DNA of 64,000 nt from Nocardia puris (GCF_003315035.1 NZ_QNRE01000013.1:85801-149800), one strand, 5' to 3'. Positions 7,423 through 16,915 are shown, counted from the first letter of the stretch. Numbers and translations: made by a program. Notes: generated from the letters alone by a model not told the origin.

Positions 7423-10400
7423 GCGCTCTTCACGGGGTCAGCGGGGACGGACATGGCGACGACGGGGATGGCCTGGTGGCAGAACAACTCCTCGAAGGAG
7501 GGCAGGCGGCCGATCCTGTCGGTGTTCTTGGTGCTCTGGAACAGGATCCAGCCGTAGGTGCCCGGACTGTCCATGGATCGGACGTTGCGCTTGCTCAGCG
7601 CCTCCTTGTAGTCGGTGAGGCGCTTGTTCGCGATGAGGACGGCCAGATCCTCGTCGCTGAAGCCGTCGATCGCCTCGCGGGCGTACTTCTGCAACTTCTG
7701 GATGAGGAAGAAGTCCTCGGTGAGGATCAGGTTGCGCACCGCCTTGCCGATGCGCGGGTCCTGCACGTCGCCCACCCCCGGCATCCGCGAAAGTGCCAGC
7801 TGCTGCGCCATATTCAGCACCGTGTAGGTGTTGAGCAACGCGTACATCTCCTCGGTGTCGGTGTCGCCGTATCCCGGCACCGCACCGCCGAGGACGACGC
7901 CGCTGTCGCGGTAGGACACCTTGAACTTGCGCACCTGATAGCCCGAGAGCGCGGCGGCGAGTTCGTCCAGCAGTTCTTTGCGGGTCTTGGCGGCGAGGAT
8001 CGCGTCGGCGTCCTGGTACTGGAGCAGAGCGCGCGGCATCGCGTAGACCAGGTGTGTGCGGGTGGTCTCCCAATCCTCCAGCAGCGCACGGCCTTTCACC
8101 GAACCGGTGACGTCGGTGTGCCATTCGAGCAGGGTGCGGGCGGCGACCTCGTGGAAGGGCGCGTCGGCGATCGGCAGCACCAGCACCGAGTCGGCGCTGA
8201 CCTTCGACGGCAGCTGACCTTCCGGGTCGTACTGGTAGAGGAACCCGCCGCTCATGCCGTTGGCGACGCCCTTGCCGAAGCCGCCGATATTGAGTACCGC
8301 GCCGTTGGTCATGTACTCGCACAGGAATTCACCGGCGCCCTCGACCACGGCGCTCGCACCGGAGTTGCGCACGGCGAACCGGTCACCGGCCTGCCCCTCG
8401 ACGAAAAGCCTTCCGCCCGAGGCGCCGAACAACGCGAAGTTGCCGATGAGCACGTTGCCGCCGTGGGCGTCCGAGCCGCCGCCCGGCGAGCGCACCGCGA
8501 TGGTGCCGCCGCCCGCGCCCTTGCCGACGCCGTCGTTGCAGGTACCGGTGTGGGTGAGCACCATTCCGTCGTTGCAGAACGCGCCGTAGCTCTGGCCCGC
8601 CGATCCGGTGGTGGTGATCCGCACGCTGTCGGGCAGCAGGTAGCGGCGCCCGCGATCGTCGGTGGCGACGGCGGGACCGTCCGCGCCTTCGTGATTGAGC
8701 ATCCGCTCGATATCGATGGCGAGCTGTCCGCCGACGCTCTTGTTCCGGTTGGTCAGCTCTACCGGGGGCAGGTCCACGCCACCGAAGTCCAGGCGCGCGA
8801 GGAACGCGTCGTCGATCGAGTAGTCCTTCTCCATGTAGATCGGGTTCTCGACGACGAATTCCTCGGCGACGGCGAGCATCCGGCGCAGGTCGAGCCTGCC
8901 GATGCTGGACGGGTGGTCCAGCAGATGCAGCAGGTCGCTGCGCCCGCGCGCCTCGCGCAGCGACCGCAGGCCGAGCGTGGCCAGGATCTCGCGCACCTCG
9001 TGCGAGATGTTGAGCAAGTACTGCGCGAGCGCGCGCGGATCACCTTCGAACACTTCGGCATTGGTGGTGAGCCCGGCGGGACACTTGATATTGCAGTTCT
9101 TCGCCATGACGCACTTGAGCATCATGAGCGCGGTGGTGCCGAACTCGAAGCTGTCGGCGCCCAGCAGCGCCGATTTCACGACATCACTGGCGGTCTGGTG
9201 CGCGCCCGAACATCGCAGGGTCACCTTCTGGCGAATACCGTTCTCGCACAAGGCCTGATGCACTTCGGCCACACCGATCTCGGCGGAGCGGCCCGCGTAC
9301 TTGAGGCTCGTCACGGCCGCGGCGCCGGTGCCGCCGGTGTTGCCCGCGACGTTGATGACGTCGGCGCCCGCCTTCGCCACACCCACCGCGATGGTGCCGA
9401 TGCCTTCGGAGGACACCAGTTTCACGATCACCCGCACGCGGGCGGCCTTGCAGTCGTGGATGAGCTGAGCCAGGTCCTCGATCGAATACGTGTCGTGATG
9501 CGGTGGGGGCGAGACCAATTCGACCCCGGGTGTGCCGCCGCGCGCGGCCGCGATCTCCACGGTGACCTTCGGCGCGGGCAGCTGGCCGCCCTCACCGGGC
9601 TTGGCGCCCTGGCCGATCTTGATCTCGAGTTCCTCGAGCATCGGGTCGGCCAGATACCCCGCCCACACACCGAACCGGCCCGACGCGAACTGCTTGATGC
9701 GCGAACCGCGAATGGTGCCGTAGCGGGTGAGGTGCTCACCGCCCTCACCGCAGTTCGACATGCCGCCGACCATGTTGGTGCCGTGCGCCACCGCCTCGTG
9801 CGCCGGTGCCACCAGCGCGCCGTGACTCATCGCGCCTGAGGCCAGGGTGCGGGTGATCTCGCTGGCCGGCTGCACCTGGGCGAGCGGAATGGAATCCGGC
9901 GCGGTGCGGATCTTCGCCAGGTAGCGCTCGGCCTGACCGGTCGCGTGCAACCGCAGCTCGGCGTCCACGATCTCGAAGCTCTGGATCTCGTCGCCGAACC
10001 GCGCCTCGAGCGAATGCGCCAGCGCCGCAAGGCGTTCCGGGCCGTGGCTCAGCCGCAGTACGAAGGCGCCCTCGCGGTTCTCACAGGACAGGCCGCGCGC
10101 CTGGAAGTCGTTATTGCCGAACCGCGCGAAGTGCCCCATCTCGCTGCGGAATTCGTCGGCGGTGTGGACGAAGTTCACGTCGGCGGGCAGCGCCAGCACG
10201 TCGCGCAGCGCCGCGGGACGGCGGGCGCGCTCGGCGTTCATCGACCGCACGAAGTTCCGGTAGCCCGGCGTGATGTCGAAGCTGTCGATGGCGCGCGGGG
10301 TGAGCTCGTCGAAACTGGTGTTGCGGTACGCGTCGTCGTCGAGACCGAACGCGCCCTCGAGCTGATTGAGCGGCAGCAGCCGCAGGAAGGTGGCGTCGGC

Positions 10401-12839
10401 CATATCCGGGTTGTCCGGGCGCGCTTCGTCGCCGAAGGAGATGGATTCCTCGGTCATGTCCACGAATCCGCGCACGGCGGTGGTGCCGTAGGAGTGGCCC
10501 GCGCCTTCCGCGCGCTCCTTGAACAGGCCCAGCAGCGGGACGTCCTTCTCCCCCGTCACTTCGAGCGCGCGGGCGTGCCAGTCGGCCACGGCGGCGGCGA
10601 TGGTGCCGAACCCGACGCCCGCGACGGGCGAGATGACGTTCGGGAAGTACTTGTGCAGCACCGGATCCGCGGTGTCGAGGTAGTTCGGCTCGAAGAACTC
10701 GCCGCCGATGTAGCTCTCGGCGGTGCAGAGCCCGACCCGGCCCATCGTCTTCATCAGCGACTTCTCGGCCGCCTTCGCGAAATGCTTGAACGCCTGATCG
10801 GCCTCGGCGCCGTACTTCTCCTCGGCGCGCATCCGCACCGCCAGCGGATACACCGCCGACGCGCCGAAGCCGAGCACCGCGGCGACGTGGTGCGAGGAGC
10901 ACAACTGGCCGCTCTCCGCGATCACCGAAACCCGCAGGCGCAGGCCCTCTTCGATCAACCGCTGGTTGAGCGCGGAGATCACCATGATGAGCGGCATGGC
11001 GGCCCGCTCGCGCGACACGTGGCGGTCGGTGACCACGGCGATGCCGCCGGTCTCGCGCGCGAAAGCCTCCACCTCGTCGCAGAGTTCGTCGATGGCGCGC
11101 ACCAGCGCCTCGGCGTTCGCGGCGGGGTCGGTGGTGTCCACCCGGTAGCGCATGCCGAACCGGCGCACGGGGGTGTGGTCCTGCTCGCGGATCCCGAGCA
11201 TGTCCAGGTGCGTCAGGATCGGCGAGGGCACCACGATCTGCGGCGCGGGCTTCGCGCCGCTGTTGGGCTTGGCGCCCAGCGCGACTCGCAGGGTCATGCC
11301 GTCGGCCTCGCGGATGCTGTCCAGCGGCGGGTTGGTGACCTGCGCGAACCGCTGCGAGAAGTACTTGGCGACACCGCCTTCCTGATCGGAGAGCGCGTTG
11401 ATCGCCGCGCCGTAACCCATCGCCGAGATCTTCTCCTGGCCGGTGGCCAGCATCGGATCCATCAGGAACTTGAAGCTCTCCTGGTTGAGCGAGTAGGCGA
11501 CGTAGCGCTGGTGGCGGTCCAGATCGCCGTCGTAGCGCGCGGGCGAACCCTGGTTCGCGGGCGGCACGGGCGGCAGATCGGCGATGTTCACCCGCGCCTC
11601 GGCCAGCATGGCCGGGTAGTCGTGCCGGGCGGCGAGCATCTCCAGCGCTTCGGTGGTGGTGTAGGAGCGGCTCTCGGCGTGGTCGTAGTAGAGCATGCCG
11701 CCCGCCTCGATGCGGCCGCGCTGCACCACCTCCTCCGGCGAGAAGTACACCTGACCGGCCTCGGACATGACGCCCAAGTACTCGGCCGTCTCCACGGTGC
11801 GCAGCGGGCGCAGGCCCAGGCGGTCCAGGCGCGCGCCGATGATGGTGCCGTCGCCGAAGATCAGCGCCGCGGGGCCGTCGTTCTTCTCTTCGTAGAGGCT
11901 GAAGTACTCCAGCATGGCCGTCACGCGCGGCGAGAGCGTCCTGTCGTTCTCCCACGCGGGCGGCATCATCGCGACGACTGCGGTGACCAGGTCCAGGTCC
12001 TCCTCGAGCACCCGGTTCTGCAAGGTCTGGTCGAGACGACAGCTGTCGGACTGGCCGACCGGGCGCACGATGGCGCGGTTGCGAGCGCGCGCGAGGGCGT
12101 TCTCGGAGAGCCGGTTCTTCTTGTCGGTGTTGAGCTCGCCGTTGTGGGCCATCAGGCGGAACGGCTGCGCCATGGTCGCGTTGGGCGCGGTGTTGGTGGA
12201 GAACCGGGTGTGGAAGAACATCGAGTGCACTTCCATCCGCGGGTCGGACAGGTCGCGGAAGTAGGGCACCACTTCGTGGGAGTTGAGACGGCCCTTGAGC
12301 ACCTGCGTGCGCGCGCTCAGCGACAGCGGGTAGAGCCCCAGCAATTCCGGGCGCGTGTAGGCGACGGCTTCGATGTCCATCAGCGCGTCGTGGATCTTGC
12401 GGTCGGAGTCGGCGCGGAAGACCCACTGCCGGATGGGCAGCTGGTACTTGACCGCCGCTGGGCGAATGGCGGTGTTGTCGACGGGCACGTCGCGCTTGGC
12501 CAGGATCGCGAAACCCTGCGCCAGCAGCGCGTCCTCGATGACCGCCTCGGCCTCGGGGTGGTAGGCGGTGTCGGTGGGCAGGAAGAAATTGCCCACGCCG
12601 AAGTGCCCGAGCCGCAGCTCGTGGCCGGTGACCTCGGAGAAGAAGCGCACCGAGAGATCCAGATTCACGCCCGCGCCGTCGCCGACGCCCTCGGAGGACA
12701 TACCGCCGCGGTGCGGCACCGCGCACAGCGCCTCGTGCAGCTTGCGGATCACCTCGTGGGTCTGGACGCCGTCCTTGCGGGTCAGGAACCCGACACCACA
12801 GCTGCTCTTCTCTTGATCCCGGTCATACAGTCCCTGCAA
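7419..12839 (-). CDS. Large glutamate-synthase (GltB)-like protein (1806 aa), divergent class
   Basis: Glutamate synthase alpha-chain fold: glutamine amide nitrogen to 2-oxoglutarate. A 13-residue propeptide precedes the nucleophile Cys14 in CGVGF, opening a type-II glutaminase domain (to about 420). A central domain follows. The FMN synthase domain (about 980-1290) shows SPPPHHDTYSIEDLAQLI and GGTGAAAVTS, and the 3Fe-4S cysteines in CVMAKNCNIKCPAGL. Their spacing is C-x5-C-x3-C, one residue shorter than the usual C-x5-C-x4-C. The GXGXG domain is at about 1420-1540. About 260-300 residues extend beyond the usual ~1500-aa length. The start is TTG 12837-12839 with GAGGAG 9 nt upstream. No gltD follows; a diflavin reductase does, by ATGA overlap. 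A conventional GOGAT role is therefore not certain. Confidence 0.88.
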   Translation of the reverse strand: MQGLYDRDQEKSSCGVGFLTRKDGVQTHEVIRKLHEALCAVPHRGGMSSEGVGDGAGVNLDLSVRFFSEVTGHELRLGHFGVGNFFLPTDTAYHPEAEAVIEDALLAQGFAILAKRDVPVDNTAIRPAAVKYQLPIRQWVFRADSDRKIHDALMDIEAVAYTRPELLGLYPLSLSARTQVLKGRLNSHEVVPYFRDLSDPRMEVHSMFFHTRFSTNTAPNATMAQPFRLMAHNGELNTDKKNRLSENALARARNRAIVRPVGQSDSCRLDQTLQNRVLEEDLDLVTAVVAMMPPAWENDRTLSPRVTAMLEYFSLYEEKNDGPAALIFGDGTIIGARLDRLGLRPLRTVETAEYLGVMSEAGQVYFSPEEVVQRGRIEAGGMLYYDHAESRSYTTTEALEMLAARHDYPAMLAEARVNIADLPPVPPANQGSPARYDGDLDRHQRYVAYSLNQESFKFLMDPMLATGQEKISAMGYGAAINALSDQEGGVAKYFSQRFAQVTNPPLDSIREADGMTLRVALGAKPNSGAKPAPQIVVPSPILTHLDMLGIREQDHTPVRRFGMRYRVDTTDPAANAEALVRAIDELCDEVEAFARETGGIAVVTDRHVSRERAAMPLIMVISALNQRLIEEGLRLRVSVIAESGQLCSSHHVAAVLGFGASAVYPLAVRMRAEEKYGAEADQAFKHFAKAAEKSLMKTMGRVGLCTAESYIGGEFFEPNYLDTADPVLHKYFPNVISPVAGVGFGTIAAAVADWHARALEVTGEKDVPLLGLFKERAEGAGHSYGTTAVRGFVDMTEESISFGDEARPDNPDMADATFLRLLPLNQLEGAFGLDDDAYRNTSFDELTPRAIDSFDITPGYRNFVRSMNAERARRPAALRDVLALPADVNFVHTADEFRSEMGHFARFGNNDFQARGLSCENREGAFVLRLSHGPERLAALAHSLEARFGDEIQSFEIVDAELRLHATGQAERYLAKIRTAPDSIPLAQVQPASEITRTLASGAMSHGALVAPAHEAVAHGTNMVGGMSNCGEGGEHLTRYGTIRGSRIKQFASGRFGVWAGYLADPMLEELEIKIGQGAKPGEGGQLPAPKVTVEIAAARGGTPGVELVSPPPHHDTYSIEDLAQLIHDCKAARVRVIVKLVSSEGIGTIAVGVAKAGADVINVAGNTGGTGAAAVTSLKYAGRSAEIGVAEVHQALCENGIRQKVTLRCSGAHQTASDVVKSALLGADSFEFGTTALMMLKCVMAKNCNIKCPAGLTTNAEVFEGDPRALAQYLLNISHEVREILATLGLRSLREARGRSDLLHLLDHPSSIGRLDLRRMLAVAEEFVVENPIYMEKDYSIDDAFLARLDFGGVDLPPVELTNRNKSVGGQLAIDIERMLNHEGADGPAVATDDRGRRYLLPDSVRITTTGSAGQSYGAFCNDGMVLTHTGTCNDGVGKGAGGGTIAVRSPGGGSDAHGGNVLIGNFALFGASGGRLFVEGQAGDRFAVRNSGASAVVEGAGEFLCEYMTNGAVLNIGGFGKGVANGMSGGFLYQYDPEGQLPSKVSADSVLVLPIADAPFHEVAARTLLEWHTDVTGSVKGRALLEDWETTRTHLVYAMPRALLQYQDADAILAAKTRKELLDELAAALSGYQVRKFKVSYRDSGVVLGGAVPGYGDTDTEEMYALLNTYTVLNMAQQLALSRMPGVGDVQDPRIGKAVRNLILTEDFFLIQKLQKYAREAIDGFSDEDLAVLIANKRLTDYKEALSKRNVRSMDSPGTYGWILFQSTKNTDRIGRLPSFEELFCHQAIPVVAMSVPADPVKSA

Positions 12840-12987
12840 ACGACGTACTCCTCACCCAGCGCCGCGAACGGCGCACCCAGCGTGACTTCGTCTCTCGTCC
12901 GTTGAGCGACCGCCCTGGCCGGCGCGGGAGTTACCGCGCGGAACCGAGCCGACGGGGTGCCGGCGGAAAACCGACCCCAAAGTCGGC

Positions 12988-13006
12988 TAAGCATAGCCTA
13001 GCCTAA
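12988..13006 (-). promoter_or_regulatory. Candidate DtxR/IdeR iron box upstream of the gltB-like operon
   Basis: On the minus strand the 19 bases read TTAGGCTAGGCTATGCTTA. Against the IdeR/DtxR consensus TTAGGTTAGGCTAACCTAA I count 15 of 19 matches. It lies about 150 bp upstream of the TTG start of the gltB-like gene, in a plausible promoter position. Such boxes are bound by Fe(II)-loaded IdeR to repress iron-uptake and haem-use genes, which fits the HmuS-like last gene of the operon. Binding is inferred from sequence only. Confidence 0.55.
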
Positions 13007-13272
13007 CGTCCCCTTCGCCCGATCGCCGGTGGGGACTGCGTCACACCGCCGCGCGCGCGACCCGGCCAGCGGTGCCTACCTGCGATTTCGCCGCGTTTCG
13101 CGCCCTGAAACCGTCAGAACCATCACAACCGTAGCCCCTGTGGAGCGTCCGTGGGGAAGCGACGTTTCGCCCCTCATAACTGTGGGCTGCCGCGGGTCCG
13201 GCTCACCGGGATAGCGTCGGTGCGACGAGCCGACCCGGATAGCGCGCAGGGACCGACAGAGGGAGCGAGCCG

Positions 13273-13485
13273 ATGACCAGGATCCGAGCGATCGCCGCCG
13301 GGGCACTCGTGATCGGGGCGGTGCTCACCGCCGCGCCCACGGCCGCGGCCGAACCGGCGGTGCCGGTGACCCCCGCCGCCACCGACCTCGCCACCTACTC
13401 CGCCGAATGCGCCGCGGGGCTGCTCGCCGGGCTCGTCGCCGCCCTGACGACCGGGTCTTCCTCGGCCGTCGGCTGCCCGACCTGA
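13273..13485 (+). CDS. Small secreted protein (70 aa precursor)
   Basis: A short Sec-type precursor. It has a basic MTRIR start, a hydrophobic core AIAAGALVIGAVLTAAPTA and an AAA-E cleavage region at about residue 26. The mature peptide of about 44 residues is Ala/Thr/Val rich with two cysteines (in AECAAG and at the VGCPT end), which could form one disulfide. AGGGAG lies 9 nt before the ATG. Such small two-Cys exported proteins are common in Nocardia and Mycobacterium; function unknown. It faces the truncated ATPase gene convergently. Confidence 0.7.
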   Translation: MTRIRAIAAGALVIGAVLTAAPTAAAEPAVPVTPAATDLATYSAECAAGLLAGLVAALTTGSSSAVGCPT

Positions 13486-13546
13486 GCAAAACTCGGACAC
13501 CGCGTCCGCGCGTAAACGACTACAGCACAAGACTTTTCGATCGGGT

Positions 13547-14173
13547 TCACGGCCAAGCGCGGAGCAGGTCCTCTGGCCCCCAGTGCGCGGCGATCGGCAG
13601 GCCCTCCTCCACCCCGGAGCGCGAGACCACCACCAGCGGTGTCTCGTACCGCGTGCCGGGCACCGAGAGTACGCCGCGGGTCAGGGCGTCGTAGTCATGG
13701 CGATCGAAGGGCCGGTCCTCCAGCCACTTGATCGATCCGACGAAATGCACTGAGCCGGCGACGGGTTCGCGGTCGGCACCCACCAGATCGATCTCCGGAT
13801 TGTTCTGCCGGTTCCACCAGCCGCCCACCGCTTCGGTCTCCGGCCAGCGGGCGTCGGGCAGGAGGAGGAGCAGGGATTCCCTGATCACCGGCTCCACCGC
13901 GCGGCCGCGCCACGATGTCCAGGACCGCTCGATCCGCTCCAGCGCCACATCCCCGCGACCACGTTCGACGAGCGGAATCCCGCGTGCCAGAAAGGCCAGC
14001 CAGAATCTGAGGTAGGAGTCCGCTATTCGATAACGCTTGTTCTTGCCGTCGGGATGTGTGGACAGGGGCACGTCCGCCGCGACAATTCGCTTGGCCTGCA
14101 AGGTGTTCAGCAGTGGCGTCAGCGTGCCCGCGGGTAGCGCGCCCGCCCCGCCCGCGGCGGCCGCTGTGCTCAC
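13547..14173 (-). pseudogene. C-terminal remnant of an ATP-binding protein with DUF234 domain
   Basis: The 208-codon frame contains only the C-terminal part of the archaeal-type ATPase/DUF234 family. A winged-helix piece (LTPLLNTLQAKRIVAADVPL, then KRYRIADSYLRFWLAFL) is followed by the DUF234 domain (WTSWRGRAVEPVIRESL, NPEIDLVGADR, VGSIKW). Full members are about 450-480 aa and begin with a Walker A P-loop, which is absent here. An in-frame TGA stands eight codons before the first GTG (14171-14173), and the bases upstream are not homologous in any single frame. This looks like a 5'-truncated relic. It could be expressed from the GTG, but without an ATPase domain. Confidence 0.7.
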
Positions 14174-14289
14174 GGAGGGACGCCGAGGCCGCGATCAGGC
14201 CGGGCGCGCGGCGGACGAGGTGTTGGCGCCCCGAGGAAGCCACCGGGTCCAGTGGCCTCGATGCAGTCGAATTCCCCTGCTGGGGAAGG

Positions 14290-15096
14290 CTATTCGACGG
14301 TCGCCGTAGCCACCGTATACCCCTTGGGGTCGCGCCAGGGTTGACCAGGGTGTGTGGTGAACCAGGTGTGGATGTCGGTGGTGAGGGCGGCGAGGATGGC
14401 GCTGCGGTGGGGGTGGTCGGGGGTGATGCCGCAGAAGGAGAAGAGGGCTTCGGCGAAGCGGAGGAGGGGGTCGGGGGTGTGGAAGACGAGGGCGTTGTCG
14501 TAGCGGCGGATGTGCAGGTCGGTGAACACCTCGCCCATCATGTCGGGCAGGGTGGTCGAGTCGACGGCGTTGAGCAGGCCCGGGGTGGGCGAGATGCCGT
14601 GTTCGGCCGCCCGGTCGAGGACGAGTTGCCTTGTGCGGGCGCAGGTTCCGGCGTGGTTCACGACCACCACCACGCGGCCGCCCGGCCGGGTGACGCGGCG
14701 CAGCTCGCGCAGGGCGCGCTGCGGGTCGGGGACGTGGTAGAGCATGTGGCGGGCGGTGGTGGCGTCGAACTCGGCGTCATCGAACGGCAGCGCCTCGGCC
14801 TCGCCGAGCACAGCCCGCACGTCGGGCAGCTGCGCGGTGGCCGTCACCATCGCGGCGGAGCTGTCGAGGCCGACCAGCCGCCCCCGGTGCCCCCGCTCGC
14901 GCAGGTCGGCGAGGAATCGTCCGTCACCGCAGCCGATATCGGCCAGCGCCTCGGATCCCTTCAGCGCCAACGCACCCAGCACCGCCGACACCGGGTCGTC
15001 CGGGCGCTCGCTGTGTTCGCGGTGGGTGTCGATCCGTACCTGCAAGGGCGACAGGGTCGCGTATTCGGATGCCAGGGTGGGTCCGCCGGTACTCAT
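14290..15096 (-). CDS. Class I SAM-dependent methyltransferase (268 aa)
   Basis: Rossmann-fold methyltransferase of the UbiE/Methyltransf_11 type. Motif I is ALADIGCGDGRFL, the acidic residue after strand 2 is in LVGLDSS, motif II lies around EAEALPFDDAEFD, and motif III is VTRPGGRVVVVVNH. The C-terminal part (LHIRRYDNALVFHTPDPLL) is typical of uncharacterised actinobacterial members. I chose ATG 15094-15096 because GAGGAGG lies 7 nt upstream; the frame is open for 14 more codons. The methyl acceptor is not predictable. Flanked by the ATPase relic and nhaA, with no obvious pathway context. Confidence 0.88.
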   Translation of the reverse strand: MSTGGPTLASEYATLSPLQVRIDTHREHSERPDDPVSAVLGALALKGSEALADIGCGDGRFLADLRERGHRGRLVGLDSSAAMVTATAQLPDVRAVLGEAEALPFDDAEFDATTARHMLYHVPDPQRALRELRRVTRPGGRVVVVVNHAGTCARTRQLVLDRAAEHGISPTPGLLNAVDSTTLPDMMGEVFTDLHIRRYDNALVFHTPDPLLRFAEALFSFCGITPDHPHRSAILAALTTDIHTWFTTHPGQPWRDPKGYTVATATVE

Positions 15097-15320
15097 GCTG
15101 ATGTCCTCCTCGGTCGGGCGATGAACGGGGCGGTGCATGGGACAGCAGTGGCGACCCGGAAAGGAGTCGCCCGGACATCACGAACTCGGTCGGATCATCC
15201 GATCGGACCGGCACGCGACACCGCGGCAAGGATACCGGCGGCGTCGCCGATCCGGAGCACTTCGACACCGAAGCACACGCCGGCGCCATCCCGGCGCAGT
15301 GCAACGAGAGACGAACCCGC

Positions 15321-16622
15321 TCAGGGCTTCTGGTACACGTCGGGGATGCCGTCGTGGTCGTCGTCGCGAGATTGACGCTCGGTGATGCGGCGGTACGTGC
15401 GGTTGCGACTGGTGAGGACGACGGCGGCCAAGGCCGCGGCGGTGAGAGTGCCGATGAGAACGCCGATTCGGGTGTAGTCGCCGCGGGTCGGGTCATCGTA
15501 AGCGAGCGCGCCGATGAGGAAGGAGACGGTGAACCCGATGCCGCCGAGCAACGCGATGCCGATGATGTCGACCCAGGCGAGGTCGTCGTCCAGTTCAGCC
15601 CGGGTGAGTTTGGCGGCGAGGTAGGTCGTGAGGGTGATGCCGATGGCCTTGCCGAGCACCAGACCCGCGATGATGCCCAGGGTGATGCGGTCGCCGAGCG
15701 CCGTGACGAACGCGTCGGCACCGCCGATGGTGACGCCGGCGGCGAAGAACGCGAACACCGGAACGGCGACGCCCGCGGAGAACGGGCGGATGAGGTGTTC
15801 GAAGCGCTCGGCCAAGCCGTGGTGCTGGTCCGTGCCCTCCCCGCCGTCGCGGGCGAGGACCGGCACGGTGAATCCCAGCAACACCCCGGCCACCGTCGCG
15901 TGAACACCGGACTCATGGACGAGGAACCACGTGAGCGCCGCCAACGGTATCAGCAGCCACGGGCTGGAGATACGACGTTGCACGGCGACCGCGAACGCGG
16001 CCAGGGGCAGCACGGCCAGCGCCAGATAGGTGGTGTTCAGGTCGTCGGTGTAGAAGACCGCGATGACGGTGACGGCGAGCAAGTCGTCCACCACCGCCAG
16101 GGTCAGCAGGAACGTCCGCAGCGCGGCGGGGAGGTGCGAACCGAGAACGGCGAGAAGCGCCAGCGCGAAGGCGATATCGGTCGCGGTGGGCACGGCCCAC
16201 CCGGACAGCGCGTCCCCTTCGGAGGACAGGTTGATCGCGACGAAGATGAGAGCCGGGACGATCATGCCGCCGACCGCGGCCGCGATCGGCAGCGCCGCGC
16301 GCTGGGGATCGCGCAGATCGCCCGCCACGAACTCGCGTTTGAGCTCGAGCCCGACGACGAAGAAGAAGATGGCCAGCAAGCCGTCCGCGGCCCACGTGCC
16401 CAGCGTGAGGTCCAGGTGCAGGCTCTCGGGTCCCACGCGGATGTCGCGGATCGTGTCATAGGCGGCCGACCACGGCGTATTCGCCCAGATCAAGGCGACG
16501 GCGGCGGCGACGATCAGCAGCGCGCCACCGACGGTCTCGGTGCGCAGGATCGCGGCGACGCGCTGCGCTTCGGGCCAGGAGCCCGGCGCGAAGAGACGTG
16601 GGCGAGAAGTAGGTCGATTCAT
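15321..16622 (-). CDS. nhaA: Na+/H+ antiporter NhaA (433 aa)
   Basis: Inner-membrane sodium/proton antiporter that exports Na+ in exchange for H+. The conserved NhaA signatures are clear: GGLLLI-like GGALLIVAAAVALIWANTPW, the LELKREFV region after FFFVVGLELK, the ATDIAFALALL segment, and TLAVVDDLLAV with the paired aspartates of the ion site. Twelve hydrophobic stretches fit the fold. The C-terminus carries an unusual acidic tail, DDDHDGIPDVYQKP, which resembles a thrombospondin type-3 D-x-D-x-D-G calcium loop and may sit in the cytoplasm. The ATG at 16620-16622 has no strong ribosome site. The K+ channel gene lies 293 nt upstream on the same strand. Confidence 0.95.
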   Translation of the reverse strand: MNRPTSRPRLFAPGSWPEAQRVAAILRTETVGGALLIVAAAVALIWANTPWSAAYDTIRDIRVGPESLHLDLTLGTWAADGLLAIFFFVVGLELKREFVAGDLRDPQRAALPIAAAVGGMIVPALIFVAINLSSEGDALSGWAVPTATDIAFALALLAVLGSHLPAALRTFLLTLAVVDDLLAVTVIAVFYTDDLNTTYLALAVLPLAAFAVAVQRRISSPWLLIPLAALTWFLVHESGVHATVAGVLLGFTVPVLARDGGEGTDQHHGLAERFEHLIRPFSAGVAVPVFAFFAAGVTIGGADAFVTALGDRITLGIIAGLVLGKAIGITLTTYLAAKLTRAELDDDLAWVDIIGIALLGGIGFTVSFLIGALAYDDPTRGDYTRIGVLIGTLTAAALAAVVLTSRNRTYRRITERQSRDDDHDGIPDVYQKP

Positions 16623-16915
16623 GCGAGGCGTCGAGTCGTGGGTTCGGCGGACAACGCGCGAGATGCGCCCGTGATGGCCATGAACAACCTTTCGCCAGTC
16701 CTACCCGGGCCCGTCTCGGGTCGGGTTGCCGACCAGACTTCCCGGCGCTCCGCCTGTAAAGATGCCGTATACATCGGTCGATGCGCAAACCGGATGGTCA
16801 GTTGTGCTCCACGTCACGACGGCGTACGCGGCCCCCGCTCGGCTTCACAGTGTGTCCGGCGCCGGAGAGCACCCGCGCCGCTGCCACCGGGTGGGCGCGC
16901 CCCGGCCCGGCGACG

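Noticed and set aside
9945..12905. 986-codon plus-strand open frame opposite the gltB-like gene
   Set aside because: Same shadow effect; the minus strand carries clear enzyme motifs.
15137..15320. Possible small gene between the methyltransferase and nhaA
   Set aside because: Short frames on both strands lack ribosome sites and codon bias; likely promoter or spacer DNA.
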